Of a stretch of 64,000 nt of DNA, positions 9,607 through 18,783 are shown piece after piece. Within the stretch, counting starts at the first letter, position 1, and each line of letters begins with the position of its first letter. Source of the stretch: Cellvibrio zantedeschiae. GTDB taxonomy: Bacteria > Pseudomonadota > Gammaproteobacteria > Pseudomonadales > Cellvibrionaceae. The DNA lies in contig NZ_BMYZ01000001.1 of NCBI RefSeq assembly GCF_014652535.1, positions 2,232,001 through 2,296,000 of the forward strand, written 5' to 3'. The translations under genes and the position numbers were made by a program. Under the pieces are notes generated by a model. It did not search any database. It saw nothing but the letters and a program-made list of their open reading frames with translations, and was not told the DNA's origin.

Positions 9607-10920
9607 TTAAGGCGTTTTCTCATAAGCATCCGCTAAACCGGGAGCCGATCCATACCAGGGTTTGCCAGAGAAAAAGACTGCATCGCCAGAGCGGAATACG
9701 CCCTTAGCGCCCAAAGACATTTGCCCACCCTTGGTGATAAAGAAATAGGTAATTTTTGGATTGGCAGCTGCGATTGCTTTAGCTTGGTCAAGCGTTAAAG
9801 CTTTATCGCGACGCACTTCGTTTGCCCAATCTGCCCCCATGTATTGCGCCACATCGGCTACGCGAGTAAAAGCAACCGCTGCAGCTTTGGATGAGGCAGC
9901 AGAACTCACACTTGTTTTAACACTGCTTAGGCTGCTACTGCTTTTTGCACTGGATTTCGCTTCGCTTGATTTACTGCTGGCGATAATAATGGGTGTAACA
10001 CTGGAAGCTGCTTTTGAGCTGGCAACTGAAGATACAGGTTTGGTAACTGCAATTGATGAACTGGCCTTTGAGCTCACTTGTGATGAGCTGGCTTTTGAAC
10101 TCGAGCTGGAAGAAGGCGCTGAATAAAAATTAGCAATTTGCGGAGCCGTAATGCTTACTGCATAACGCGCATCGGCACCATTCACAGAATCTGTTCGGCT
10201 CACACCGCAGGGAACACCTTTGCAGGTTAATTCAGGGCTGGAAAATTTATAAATTTTTCCGCTCCAGTAATCTACATTGAATTCCGATTGGTATGCCATC
10301 ACAGTCGCAAACTGATTTACAACACCGTAACCCAAGGCGTAAGCATAGGTGCCACCACTACCATCTTGTTTGCGCGAATGTTTTAAACCCATGTTGTGAC
10401 CCAATTCGTGAGCAGTCACAAAATCACCGCAAGAATTTATGGCGATGTGCGAATACATATAATTTTTAATGTAGGGATTTGAAAAATCACCGTTGGTTCC
10501 CTGACCGCCAATCCAGGCCAAGCCACAACTGCCTTGAACAGATTTAAACTGACGATAAAAAATAACCATGTCTGCTTTGGCTTGTTCGCGCGCAGCCGCT
10601 ACGCCAGAAAACGCAGAATTTTTTGCGAAGGTAATATCATTTAAAGCAACGTCAGCCGTATTATCATCGGTGTAATTCACCATTAATGTTTTAGCAACGC
10701 GCAACTCAACATTCAGATTTGAATCTTTATAAATTTGATTCGTTACTTGGAAAATTTGATTAATGCGAGTGGTTGGATCGCCACCGTAAGCATCGGCTGT
10801 GCCTTTGGTATAGACCACAAGTACATCAATCACGGCATTCGCAGCAAAGGTTGCGGAAGTGAAAAGCATCGACATTAAACTGACGATGATCAACAGACTA
10901 TTTTTTAATAAAAGTTTCAT
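9607..10920 (-). CDS. secreted M12B/M72-like zinc metalloprotease (reprolysin-like) with polyserine linker
   Basis: This is a 437-residue exported metzincin. It has a signal peptide (residues 1-27) and a catalytic domain with the HELGHNMGLKH zinc motif (171-181) and Met-turn TVMAY (Met208), then a serine/alanine/lysine-rich linker (about 272-345) and a small C-terminal domain of about 90 residues. Homologous peptidyl-Asp-type proteases normally carry a propeptide before VDVLVVYT. Here VIDVLVVYT starts immediately after the signal peptide. The adjacent upstream gene encodes a propeptide-like domain. Polyserine linkers of this kind are common in secreted enzymes of Cellvibrio and relatives. The substrate is unknown. 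Confidence 0.85.
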   Translation of the reverse strand: MKLLLKNSLLIIVSLMSMLFTSATFAANAVIDVLVVYTKGTADAYGGDPTTRINQIFQVTNQIYKDSNLNVELRVAKTLMVNYTDDNTADVALNDITFAKNSAFSGVAAAREQAKADMVIFYRQFKSVQGSCGLAWIGGQGTNGDFSNPYIKNYMYSHIAINSCGDFVTAHELGHNMGLKHSRKQDGSGGTYAYALGYGVVNQFATVMAYQSEFNVDYWSGKIYKFSSPELTCKGVPCGVSRTDSVNGADARYAVSITAPQIANFYSAPSSSSSSKASSSQVSSKASSSIAVTKPVSSVASSKAASSVTPIIIASSKSSEAKSSAKSSSSLSSVKTSVSSAASSKAAAVAFTRVADVAQYMGADWANEVRRDKALTLDQAKAIAAANPKITYFFITKGGQMSLGAKGVFRSGDAVFFSGKPWYGSAPGLADAYEKTP

Positions 10921-11036
10921 AGGGTTTTCTCAATTGACTTTACATTAAACCCTCCGTGATTCACTAAATTGTGCGCGCATCCGTTAAAGCCAAACGCTAT
11001 CTATTATGTGCTCATCATTTATTTTCTCATGCTGTA

Positions 11037-11717
11037 TTAGTGGGGTTCATTGACTTCCAAAAAATCATTAGCGCCCGGATTTGATAATTCAATTTCTGCC
11101 GGGTTTTTATAAAGCCAGCCCAATCCATCAATTGATTCCATAGTAAAACTGCCTTGCGGTGTAGTAATTGTGGCGAAAATAGAATGCTCACCGTAAGTCA
11201 TAACGACCGGATAATCGGTACCATAACCTTGTAAATGTCCGCTCCAGGTGTAATCGCCATTAGGATTTGTTGTAGTCGATTCCACGTTTGCAACTACACT
11301 TTGCCCATTCAACATAGGCAACTGAATTTGCTGGCCAACCGCAGGAAGCTGCTCAGGGTTTTGCTCCAATTGCACAATCGCGTAATCAGAAATTTTTTCA
11401 CTTAAGGGGATTTTTGGTGTGTCGGTTTTTACATCACCCATTGTCCATGACTTCACATCTGCATTTACCGCAACGGCCGTAGCAGATTGTGGTGAAAACT
11501 TTTGTACAGATTGAGCAGGAACAACGGTCGGCATTTCTGCTTTCATCGTGGGAGACGAGTTAACAGTCTGAGGAACAGGAATGGATTCGGCAGTCCACAT
11601 ATGTGCACCCTTCTCCGATTGAGGTACCTGAACCAACAGCATGCTCGCGCAAGCAACAACCACGAGTACTGCAATAGCGAAGATTTTTTGTTTATCAGTC
11701 AGCTTTTGAATTTGCAT
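11037..11717 (-). CDS. membrane-anchored propeptide-like protein paired with the metalloprotease
   Basis: The 226-residue product has an N-terminal membrane segment (about 12-30), a proline/serine-rich spacer to about residue 90, and a C-terminal domain (about 105-215). That domain reads like the propeptide found at the front of peptidyl-Asp metalloproteases: a basic pattern of a hydrophobic LNGQSVVANVE strand, NPNGDYTWSGHL, VVMTYGEHSIFATI and GLGWLYKNP. The family comparison is from memory and not computed. The gene ends 117 bases upstream of the protease gene on the same strand. The likely role is as a separately encoded inhibitor or foldase for that protease; this is inference. Confidence 0.6.
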   Translation of the reverse strand: MQIQKLTDKQKIFAIAVLVVVACASMLLVQVPQSEKGAHMWTAESIPVPQTVNSSPTMKAEMPTVVPAQSVQKFSPQSATAVAVNADVKSWTMGDVKTDTPKIPLSEKISDYAIVQLEQNPEQLPAVGQQIQLPMLNGQSVVANVESTTTNPNGDYTWSGHLQGYGTDYPVVMTYGEHSIFATITTPQGSFTMESIDGLGWLYKNPAEIELSNPGANDFLEVNEPH

Positions 11718-12024
11718 ACAGACCTCGCTCAGAAATGAATCTCTCTGTACAAAAATAGATCACCAATTGGCCCTACACTATTTTTATTTCAGTTTTAGCG
11801 AAGAAAATCTAAATTCTTTTTTATTAGCTATTTTCGGTTCTAATGAGAACTGGTTCGCACAAATTTTACGGGCAAAAGCACGGGTTGGCGGGTCGTAAAC
11901 TTGACGCATTTACACATAACGAACGCTAGGTTTTTCAATACGTCATAAACAAGGCGAGCACTAAAATCCAGGAATAAAAAAAGGCAGCCCTAAGGCTGCC
12001 TCTTGCAAGCGAAGACGGAACAGA
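11718..12024. other. intergenic region between glyA and the propeptide-like gene
   Basis: This stretch of about 300 bases contains the glyA terminator at 11974-12001 and presumably the promoter of the protease pair. Apart from A/T-rich sequence around 11780-11830 I see no gene or recognisable operator. Confidence 0.6.
11974..12001 (-). terminator. rho-independent terminator of glyA
   Basis: An 8-bp stem (11982-11989 with 11994-12001) with a CTAA loop is followed on the minus strand by a seven-T run (complement of 11974-11981). It lies 24 bases after the glyA stop codon. Confidence 0.92.
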
Positions 12025-13290
12025 TTATTCAGCGTAAACTGGGAAGTCTTTGCACAAGGCAGCCACTTTGGTTTTTACGCTTGCGATGACTTCATCCGCA
12101 TTGCCCGCTTCCAGCGCTGCAAAAATATCGCAGATCCAATTGGTCAACTGAACGCACTCAGCTTCTTTAAAACCGCGAGTGGTTACTGCTGGCGTACCAA
12201 CACGAATACCAGAGGTCACAAAAGGTGAACGTGGGTCGTTAGGAACGGCGTTTTTGTTTACGGTGATGTGCGCCTTGCCCAAAGCTTCGTCAGCATCTTT
12301 ACCTGAATAGGATTTTCCGATCAGGTCAACCAGCATCAAATGGTTTTCAGTACCGCCGGAAACGATATTGATACCGCGCTCAATAAAGGTTTTGGCCATA
12401 GCTTTGGCGTTTTTAGCCACTTGGGTTTGATAAGCCTTGTACTCTGGAGTCATAGCTTCTTTGAAGCAAATCGCTTTAGCCGCAATAACGTGCATTAAAG
12501 GACCACCCTGACCACCTGGGAATACCGCAGAGTTCAGTTTTTTCTCAATCTCTTCATTGGCTTTGGCCAAAATCAAGCCACCGCGAGGACCGCGCAGGGT
12601 TTTGTGAGTAGTGGTAGTGGTTACGTCAGCAATTTGCACCGGGTTTGGGTACAAACCAGCAGCAACCAAACCTGCAACGTGCGCCATATCTACAAACAGG
12701 TAAGCGCCAACTTTGTCCGCGATTTCGCGGAAACGCTGCCAATCTACAACTTGTGAGTAGGCAGAGAAGCCCGCTACAACAACTTTTGGCTTGTGCTCCA
12801 AAGCCAAACGCTCTACTTCGTCGTAATCGATCAAGCCAGTGGCTGGATTCAAACCGTACTGGATTGCATTGTAATACTTGCCTGACGAGCTTACTTTGGC
12901 GCCGTGGGTCAAGTGACCACCGTGAGCCAGGCTCATACCCAAAATAGTATCGCCCGGAGCACAAAGCGCTGCGTATACCGCTTGGTTAGCTTGCGAACCT
13001 GCGTGTGGTTGCACGTTAGCGTAGTCGGCACCGAACAATTGCTTGGCGCGCTCAATCGCCAAAGATTCAGTTACGTCTACATATTCGCAGCCGCCGTAGT
13101 AACGCTTGCCCGGATAACCTTCGGCGTACTTGTTGGTCAACTTGGTGCCTTGAGCAGCAATCACCATTGGGCTGGTGTAGTTTTCAGAAGCAATCAACTC
13201 GATGTGTTCTTCCTGGCGTTTACCTTCATTTTGGATGGATGCCCAAATTTCCGGGTCGAAAGAAGCGATAGTTTGGTTTTTATCAAACAT
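12025..13290 (-). CDS. glyA: serine hydroxymethyltransferase
   Basis: GlyA interconverts serine and glycine with tetrahydrofolate and feeds one-carbon metabolism; it is a PLP enzyme of the cytosol. The 421-residue protein has the [14 protein letters not shown] motif with the PLP-binding lysine near residue 229, [19 protein letters not shown] at the N terminus and [15 protein letters not shown] near the C terminus. An AGGA lies upstream of the ATG. In related genomes glyA directly precedes nrdR; here the protease pair with its own terminator is inserted between them. Confidence 0.97.
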   Translation of the reverse strand: MFDKNQTIASFDPEIWASIQNEGKRQEEHIELIASENYTSPMVIAAQGTKLTNKYAEGYPGKRYYGGCEYVDVTESLAIERAKQLFGADYANVQPHAGSQANQAVYAALCAPGDTILGMSLAHGGHLTHGAKVSSSGKYYNAIQYGLNPATGLIDYDEVERLALEHKPKVVVAGFSAYSQVVDWQRFREIADKVGAYLFVDMAHVAGLVAAGLYPNPVQIADVTTTTTHKTLRGPRGGLILAKANEEIEKKLNSAVFPGGQGGPLMHVIAAKAICFKEAMTPEYKAYQTQVAKNAKAMAKTFIERGINIVSGGTENHLMLVDLIGKSYSGKDADEALGKAHITVNKNAVPNDPRSPFVTSGIRVGTPAVTTRGFKEAECVQLTNWICDIFAALEAGNADEVIASVKTKVAALCKDFPVYAE

Positions 13291-13798
13291 AGAAGAGTCC
13301 TAAGCTGCGCAAGACCCGAAACGGGCTGCCGGTTAATGGTAAGGAGGGAAAATTTAGGCGCGCATTGTACATCAAACGGCCAAACGCCTGCCACGCAAAA
13401 AACTCATGTAGAGCAAGAATTTGGCTCAAGATCAACAGACCGGCGTTAGCGATTGACTACGGATTGAGCAGAGGCCGATAGCCAGCGGATTAGTTGAATT
13501 GCCAACCCACTCACAAATTTAAACATCCCTTAACGGTAAGGCTAAATTCCAGTCGTCCTAACAAAAACTGCCACCGGTTTACGGTAGAAATCAATTAATA
13601 GACTTACTATATTAGCGCCCGATAATTTGCCGCTGCTCGTAATGGCTGCTCATTACAAAGTAGATATGTATCCCAGAAATAACGATAGCGTAAACACATT
13701 AAGAAATTGTTCAGTTTCGATTCTTTAGTCTCTGGCATTCGCTGGTGATTTAACTGGCAGCGCAAAACCTCCAACCGACCTAAAAGGACTGGCCTCAC
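13291..13798. other. intergenic region between divergent glyA and the DUF4892-like gene
   Basis: About 500 bases without a supported gene. It must hold the promoters of glyA (minus) and the plus-strand gene at 13799. A short minus-strand open frame at 13607-13798 has no recognisable features and no good ribosome binding site. I see no clear operator. Confidence 0.55.
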
Positions 13799-15073
13799 AT
13801 GATTAAACGCATATCCTTTATCTTGTTACTTAGCATATTTTCTATCCAACCCGCTTTGGCTGCTGATGGACTCGATTTTTTAAACAAAGCTAACAAACTC
13901 CTTGAAGAAAAAAAGCGACTGAAAGAAAAAGCTTCTGAAGGCAGCAGAAAAAATAGCCTGGAGGGCGCGCAAGAAAGCAGGCTCGTCGCCAAATATCCTG
14001 GCAGTATTTTAAACGCGCAACAAACAAATGATTTAACACGGGTTGTGCTGCCACTCTCTAGCAACTTAAGAAGCGATACCAAGAATTACAAAAAACTTAA
14101 ACTGAGCGGCGAGCAATCGGTTTACATTTACGATGTACCAACGGATGTTTCAAAATCTTATTTCAAAGTATTTAACACACTTAAAGAAAACTTGAAGGAA
14201 GCTGGCTTTAAAAATCTTTGGGAATGTGATTCTGCCGATAAAAACTGCGGGTACTTTTTCCCTCGACAATTTGTATTTACCGACCGCGGTGAAGATTCCA
14301 GCAAAATTTTCAACGCCTTTGATGGGCTCACTAACTTTGTCGATGGGAATTCGGATTACGCCATTTATACTGGCAAAACTCTGCACAGAAACCAGACTTA
14401 TTTTATAACCTTGATTGTTGGGCAATACAGTTCCAAGGTTCAATACTCATTTGAAATTGTGAAAGCAGATGATCCTATGCAAGATGCTGGCGACGACAGC
14501 ACTACCGGTGATACAGCTGCAGAAACACCAAGAGACGATAAACTGAAACCAGGACTTGGCGTTGCATTCTTCCCCGGAGCAAAAATCACAGCAGAACACA
14601 GCAATGACCTTACCCGCGTAGTTTTCCCAATTTCCGGCAATTTGCGCAACCAGGAAGAAAATTACAAAAAATTAAAGCTCACCGGTGTGCAGCAGGTTCA
14701 AATTTTCAACATACCTGCCAACGTCTCTAAATCTTATTTAAAAGTTTTAAGTCAAATGAAGCAAAATTTGGTGAGCTCAGGTTTTGAAATTCTTTGGCAA
14801 TGTGATTCTGCCGACAATAATTGCGGCTATTTCTTTCCAAGACGCTTTTTATTTACCGAACGCGGTAAGGATGCCAGCGACATCTACCACAAATTTAGTG
14901 GCGTAGATAACTTTACCGATGGCAACTCTGACTACGGCATAGTCACCGCCAAAGTGAAATATAATAATCAAACCTGTTTCGCTTTGTTAATTGTGGGCAG
15001 CTACAGTTCAGAGGTGCAATATTCACTGGAGTTTTTGGTTGGCGATGATCCTACAGCGCCTCTCAAAAAATAA
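13799..15073 (+). CDS. periplasmic protein with two tandem DUF4892-like domains
   Basis: The 424-residue protein has a signal peptide (residues 1-21), a short charged, probably coiled segment (about 26-55), and two clearly homologous domains of about 155 residues (about 63-230 and 258-420) joined by an acidic Asp/Thr-rich linker. Both copies contain NDLTRVV, YKKLKL, VSKSY, a CDSADxNCGYFFPR block with two cysteines, and DGNSDY. The cysteine block resembles DUF4892, a family of unknown function in Pseudomonas relatives. The high similarity of the halves points to a fairly recent internal duplication. The gene appears monocistronic, with its own terminator. Confidence 0.7.
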   Translation: MIKRISFILLLSIFSIQPALAADGLDFLNKANKLLEEKKRLKEKASEGSRKNSLEGAQESRLVAKYPGSILNAQQTNDLTRVVLPLSSNLRSDTKNYKKLKLSGEQSVYIYDVPTDVSKSYFKVFNTLKENLKEAGFKNLWECDSADKNCGYFFPRQFVFTDRGEDSSKIFNAFDGLTNFVDGNSDYAIYTGKTLHRNQTYFITLIVGQYSSKVQYSFEIVKADDPMQDAGDDSTTGDTAAETPRDDKLKPGLGVAFFPGAKITAEHSNDLTRVVFPISGNLRNQEENYKKLKLTGVQQVQIFNIPANVSKSYLKVLSQMKQNLVSSGFEILWQCDSADNNCGYFFPRRFLFTERGKDASDIYHKFSGVDNFTDGNSDYGIVTAKVKYNNQTCFALLIVGSYSSEVQYSLEFLVGDDPTAPLKK

Positions 15074-15093
15074 ATCTATGCTGTAAAAAAATT

Positions 15094-15119
15094 AAGGGCG
15101 CTTTATGCGCCCTTTTTCT
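15094..15119 (+). terminator. rho-independent terminator
   Basis: An 8-bp G/C-rich stem (15094-15101 with 15107-15114) with a TTTAT loop runs into a T-rich tract. It ends the transcript of the tandem DUF4892-like gene 20 bases after its stop. Confidence 0.9.
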
Positions 15120-15616
15120 TGCGTCATTACGAACTCTCCCGCATTTCAACGCCAATATCTCTCATTTAGATCTGCTGTTTTATTCACAATAGGGTTTCAT
15201 GTTCAGCGCCAAAAACAACCTAGGTTCGGTGCCGCACAGATTCTATGTGTGTCGTTTTGTTACAAAGTCCCTGCAAATTGAAATCGCAAAAAACGATTTG
15301 CACCATGAATGCGCAATACAAATTTTTGGCTCAAATTGTGAACGTTTTGGGAACAAAAATGCATTCGCTGGAAATCCTGGATTTAAAAAATTTTGTTGAG
15401 TTGGACGAAAAAAATTCTGTCATTGCTGCGTAAAAACTGCACCAAGCCCTTAAAACAAGAGGCTTTTATTCAATTTACCACTACAGAACTTTTTAACTCG
15501 CTCAACTTTAATAAACGCGAGTTTGCGGATTGGGTCTTGGTTTTGCATTAATCCAATACCTGCACAGCAAAAGGCCAGCTTGCGAGCTCGCCCCCAACTG
15601 AAAAGGAAGATGATGA
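15120..15616 (+). other. leader region of the exopolysaccharide locus
   Basis: About 500 bases precede the first eps/gum gene. Two overlapping short plus-strand frames (15199-15399 and 15245-15433) have no recognisable product and no convincing ribosome binding site. I found no JUMPstart element and no recognisable c-di-GMP riboswitch. The promoter of the locus is presumably here. A good AAGGAAG ribosome binding site ends the region just before 15617. Confidence 0.5.
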
Positions 15617-16417
15617 ATGAATAGCTTGCAACGATTGATATCGGGCTTGGCGATAATGTTAGTAGTGACGCCCTTTGCCCAAGCTCAGTCCAACTATTCA
15701 ATGGGTGCCGGGGATGAGGTTCGCATGACCGTTTATGGTCAGCCAGAACTCACTACCGAAGGTCAAATCAACACCGATGGTACCCTTGATGTTCCCCTGA
15801 TTGGCGTAGTTAAGGTGGCGGGTCGCTCCAGTGGTGATGCCGCAAAATTAATTGCCGAGCGCTACCAAAGCGGCAACTTCCTTAAAAGCGCACAAGTGAA
15901 TTTACTCGTCACTAAATATCGCAGCCAAGTCGTTTCGATCCTGGGCAAAGTAAACCGCCCGGGAATGCTGGTGCTTGAAGGTTCAACCTCCCTCACCCAA
16001 GCCATTGCCTGGGCAGGCGGTATTTCCGACGCGGGCAATGAACGCGTAATCCTGATTAGGACCGACGCTAACGGCCGCCAGGAGCGCCGTGAATATAACC
16101 TGCAAAAACAATTAGAGAGTGAAGCTAGCAGCAACTCGGTAGTCTGGTTGCAAAACGGCGACACGCTTTATATCCCAAATGCTGACCGCTTCTACGTGAG
16201 CGGTGAAGTACGCACGCCAGGTATGTACCCGCTAGACCGCCCGCTAAACGTTATGCAGGCCATTGGCGTAGCCGGTGGACCTACCGCCCGTGCGAGTGAT
16301 CGCTCGGCAAAACTCTATCGCAAACAAGCCGATGGTTCCGTCAAAGAGCTCAAAGCCAAACCCGATGACAAGGTGTTAGACGGCGATGTCATGGTCGTTC
16401 AGGAAAGCCTGTTTTAA
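15617..16417 (+). CDS. Wza/EpsE-type polysaccharide export protein
   Basis: This 266-residue protein forms the periplasmic or outer-membrane export channel component for the polymer. It has a signal peptide (about 1-23, ending AQAQ) without a lipobox, a poly_export domain (YSMGAGDEVRMTVYGQPEL with DGTLDVPLIG), and two SLBB-type domains (SILGKVNRPGMLVLEG and VSGEVRTPGMYPLDRPL). The length and double SLBB are as in EpsE/EpsA of the EpsB-L systems rather than the shorter GumB. The start ATG at 15617 has AAGGAAG upstream. It is the first gene of the locus. Confidence 0.9.
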   Translation: MNSLQRLISGLAIMLVVTPFAQAQSNYSMGAGDEVRMTVYGQPELTTEGQINTDGTLDVPLIGVVKVAGRSSGDAAKLIAERYQSGNFLKSAQVNLLVTKYRSQVVSILGKVNRPGMLVLEGSTSLTQAIAWAGGISDAGNERVILIRTDANGRQERREYNLQKQLESEASSNSVVWLQNGDTLYIPNADRFYVSGEVRTPGMYPLDRPLNVMQAIGVAGGPTARASDRSAKLYRKQADGSVKELKAKPDDKVLDGDVMVVQESLF

Positions 16418-16441
16418 CAGCTCCAATGTGAAGGAATTTAT

Positions 16442-17842
16442 ATGATGACCCTCAATAGTTTGCTCCGTATTTTGTACGCACGCCGAGCCACTATCGGCAG
16501 TATTGCCCTTGCTGTTATTGCCTTGGCGATTGTGATTACCTTCCTGACGCCCAAGCTGTACATGGCGACTACCAATTTAATTATTGATGGCAAAGGACAA
16601 GATCCTGTGAGTGGCCAATCCATGCCAGCACGCATGATGACGGGCTACTTAACGACCCAGGCTGAGATTATTCGCAGCCGCAACGTTGCCAACAAAGTGA
16701 TTGACCAACTCAAACTCACGACCAAAGAAGATGTTGCGAATGAGCTAGGTTTGCCCGATAACGAAACCGAACGTCGCAAGGCATTACTGACTTATTTGGA
16801 TAAAGGTTTGGTGGTGGATACCGAACGTGAAAGCAACGTGCTCAACATCAGCTTTAAAGCTAAAAACCCGTTATTTGCTGCTCAACTTGCCGATGCATTT
16901 GCCCAGGCTTATATCAACACCAACCTTGAATTACGCATTGAGCCTGCCAAGCAGACTGCCCGCTGGTACGACCAGCAATTGGCGAGCATGCGCACCTCAT
17001 TGGTGGAAAAACAAAATGCCCTCTCTTCCTATCAGGAAAAGCACGACATTCTGGCAACCTCGGATCGGCTTGACCTGGAATCTGCAAAATTAGCTGAACT
17101 CTCATCCATGTTAATTGCAGCTCAAAACGAGCGCCTTAACAACACCACGCGCAATAACCAAATTTCTGGCAACCGTGGCGCACTGCCAGCCCAAGCGCTT
17201 GATAATCCCCAGGTACAACGCTTATCTGGCGAGCTTGCCCAAGCCCAAGCGAGGTTAGCTGACTTGCTCACCCGCGTAGGTGAAAACCACCCCCAATATC
17301 GCCAGGCGCAAGGTGAGGTAGATTCGCTGAACCAGCAACTCGGCCAAGCCTTGCGGTTTATCAACGGTAGCGTGCGCTCGTCTGTAGAGCTTTCGCAAAG
17401 CCGTGAGGAGCAACTGAAAGCCGAATTAGCAGCCCAAAAAGAGCGTGTTTTGCAGTTCAGCCGTAACCGCAACGAGCTGACCTTGCTGAAACAGGAGGTC
17501 GACAACTCACAGGCGGCTTATGACGCTGCTTTAGCGCGCGCCACCCAAACCAAACTTGAAAGCCAGGTAGCGCTTACCGACATTTCCATCCTCAACATTG
17601 CCCCGGTTCCTACCCGCGCAACTACCCCGCGCACGGCCATGAACCTGATGCTCGGCGTATTAACCGGATTGCTATTGGGTGTTGCAGTTGCGCTTGCGCG
17701 TGAGTGGATGGATAGACGTGTGCGCACTCCATTAGATATTGAACAGGGCTTGGGCTTGCCTGTTCTCGCCCGCATTCCCGCACTTACTGTGGGCCGCAGC
17801 GGCTTTGCTAACAAACGCTTCCTCACTCGTAACTTTTCATAG
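16442..17842 (+). CDS. chain-length determinant protein, Wzz/EpsF (GumC) type
   Basis: This is an inner-membrane polysaccharide copolymerase of 466 residues. It has one membrane segment near the N terminus (about 14-36), a large periplasmic domain rich in coiled coil (about 170-375, with many Gln/Ala heptads), the proline-rich PVPTRATTPRTAMNL motif, a second membrane segment (about 400-420) and a short basic tail. There is no fused kinase; the cognate kinase-like protein is encoded by the next gene. The layout matches EpsF and GumC, which control chain length together with the export channel. It follows the first gene after 24 bases. Confidence 0.9.
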   Translation: MMTLNSLLRILYARRATIGSIALAVIALAIVITFLTPKLYMATTNLIIDGKGQDPVSGQSMPARMMTGYLTTQAEIIRSRNVANKVIDQLKLTTKEDVANELGLPDNETERRKALLTYLDKGLVVDTERESNVLNISFKAKNPLFAAQLADAFAQAYINTNLELRIEPAKQTARWYDQQLASMRTSLVEKQNALSSYQEKHDILATSDRLDLESAKLAELSSMLIAAQNERLNNTTRNNQISGNRGALPAQALDNPQVQRLSGELAQAQARLADLLTRVGENHPQYRQAQGEVDSLNQQLGQALRFINGSVRSSVELSQSREEQLKAELAAQKERVLQFSRNRNELTLLKQEVDNSQAAYDAALARATQTKLESQVALTDISILNIAPVPTRATTPRTAMNLMLGVLTGLLLGVAVALAREWMDRRVRTPLDIEQGLGLPVLARIPALTVGRSGFANKRFLTRNFS

Positions 17843-17871
17843 CTCGTAACTTTTCCTAAATAGGTGATGAA

Positions 17872-18762
17872 ATGAACGAACTCGCACAAGCTGTACCCGT
17901 CGCCAACGCGCGCCAGGAAGCTACCAGCAAAGAACTTGTGAACAAAATTGGCAGAATGCTGGAGAGCCGCGGCAAAATTACCCGCGAAGAATTTAAATCC
18001 ATCATCTCTGTACAAAACGAACAAAACTTGCGTTTTGGCGATGCCGCCCTGCAACTGGGTTTAGTTGAGCGCGAAGATATTGATGCGATTCTCGCGGAGC
18101 AGTTTGCCTACACAGCTCCGCCTGATCGCAACACCACGCTCGATTCCAGACTGGTTGTAGCCTTTCAACCAGACAGTGCGGAAGCTGAGGCATTGCGCAG
18201 CCTGCGCAGCGAACTTTTACTGCGTTACTTCAATCGCGGTGAACACTTGAGCCTTGCTATTGTGGGCGCAGAAGATGCCAAAGGCATCGCCCTCACCGCC
18301 GCCAATCTCGCCATTAGTTTTGCGCAATTGGGCAAACGCACTTTGTTGGTAGATGCAAATTTGCGTTCACCACAATTGCACAAGCTTTTTGGTCACAACG
18401 AGCGCAATCCGGGCCTTACTGATTTAATCGCATCGCGCACCCTGGTTGAACCTATTGCCGTTCCCGATTTGGGCTCGCTCTGGGTAGTTGCTGCAGGAAC
18501 CCAGGCGCCTAACCCGCAAGAGTTGCTTGCTAGCCAAAATTACGCAGAGCGCCTACAAGATTTATCGGCGCATTTTGAAGTCATCATCATCAATACCCCG
18601 CCCCTTAATCACATTGTGGATGCCCAACTAATTTCGGCCCATTCGGGTGCAGCGCTCCTGGTGGTGCAAGAAAATGTTTCGCGTGTGCAAGACCTGGAAA
18701 CCATTTGCAACACATTGCACGGCGTGGGCGTTCGTTTGCTCGGCGCGGCTTTGCGGCAGTAA
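17872..18762 (+). CDS. EpsG-like BY-kinase homologue with degenerate nucleotide-binding motifs
   Basis: The 296-residue protein has the EpsG layout: an N-terminal helical domain like the type II secretion ATPase N domain (about 20-80, GKITREEFKSII and LRFGDAALQLGLV), then a ParA/MinD-fold tyrosine-kinase domain. The motifs are altered. The Walker A region (132-142) reads GAEDAKGIALT where the family has a GEGRS-type loop, the A' motif is DANLR (161-165) instead of DADLR, and Walker B is IIINTPP (238-244) with Asn replacing the catalytic Asp. There is no C-terminal tyrosine cluster. It probably acts as a structural regulator of the EpsF partner; loss of kinase activity is inference. Confidence 0.85.
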   Translation: MNELAQAVPVANARQEATSKELVNKIGRMLESRGKITREEFKSIISVQNEQNLRFGDAALQLGLVEREDIDAILAEQFAYTAPPDRNTTLDSRLVVAFQPDSAEAEALRSLRSELLLRYFNRGEHLSLAIVGAEDAKGIALTAANLAISFAQLGKRTLLVDANLRSPQLHKLFGHNERNPGLTDLIASRTLVEPIAVPDLGSLWVVAAGTQAPNPQELLASQNYAERLQDLSAHFEVIIINTPPLNHIVDAQLISAHSGAALLVVQENVSRVQDLETICNTLHGVGVRLLGAALRQ

Positions 18763-18783
18763 TTCAGCAATCATGAGGTTAGG

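Noticed and set aside
13607-13798. 63-codon minus-strand frame upstream of the DUF4892-like gene
   Set aside because: No family resemblance and no supported start; probably chance.
15199-15433. Two overlapping short plus-strand frames before the EPS genes
   Set aside because: No recognisable product, no convincing ribosome binding site, and they overlap in different frames.
15524-15542. GG-N10-GC spacing resembling a sigma-54 promoter upstream of the EPS locus
   Set aside because: The -12 TTGCA is good, but the -24 element matches only the GG; too weak to call.
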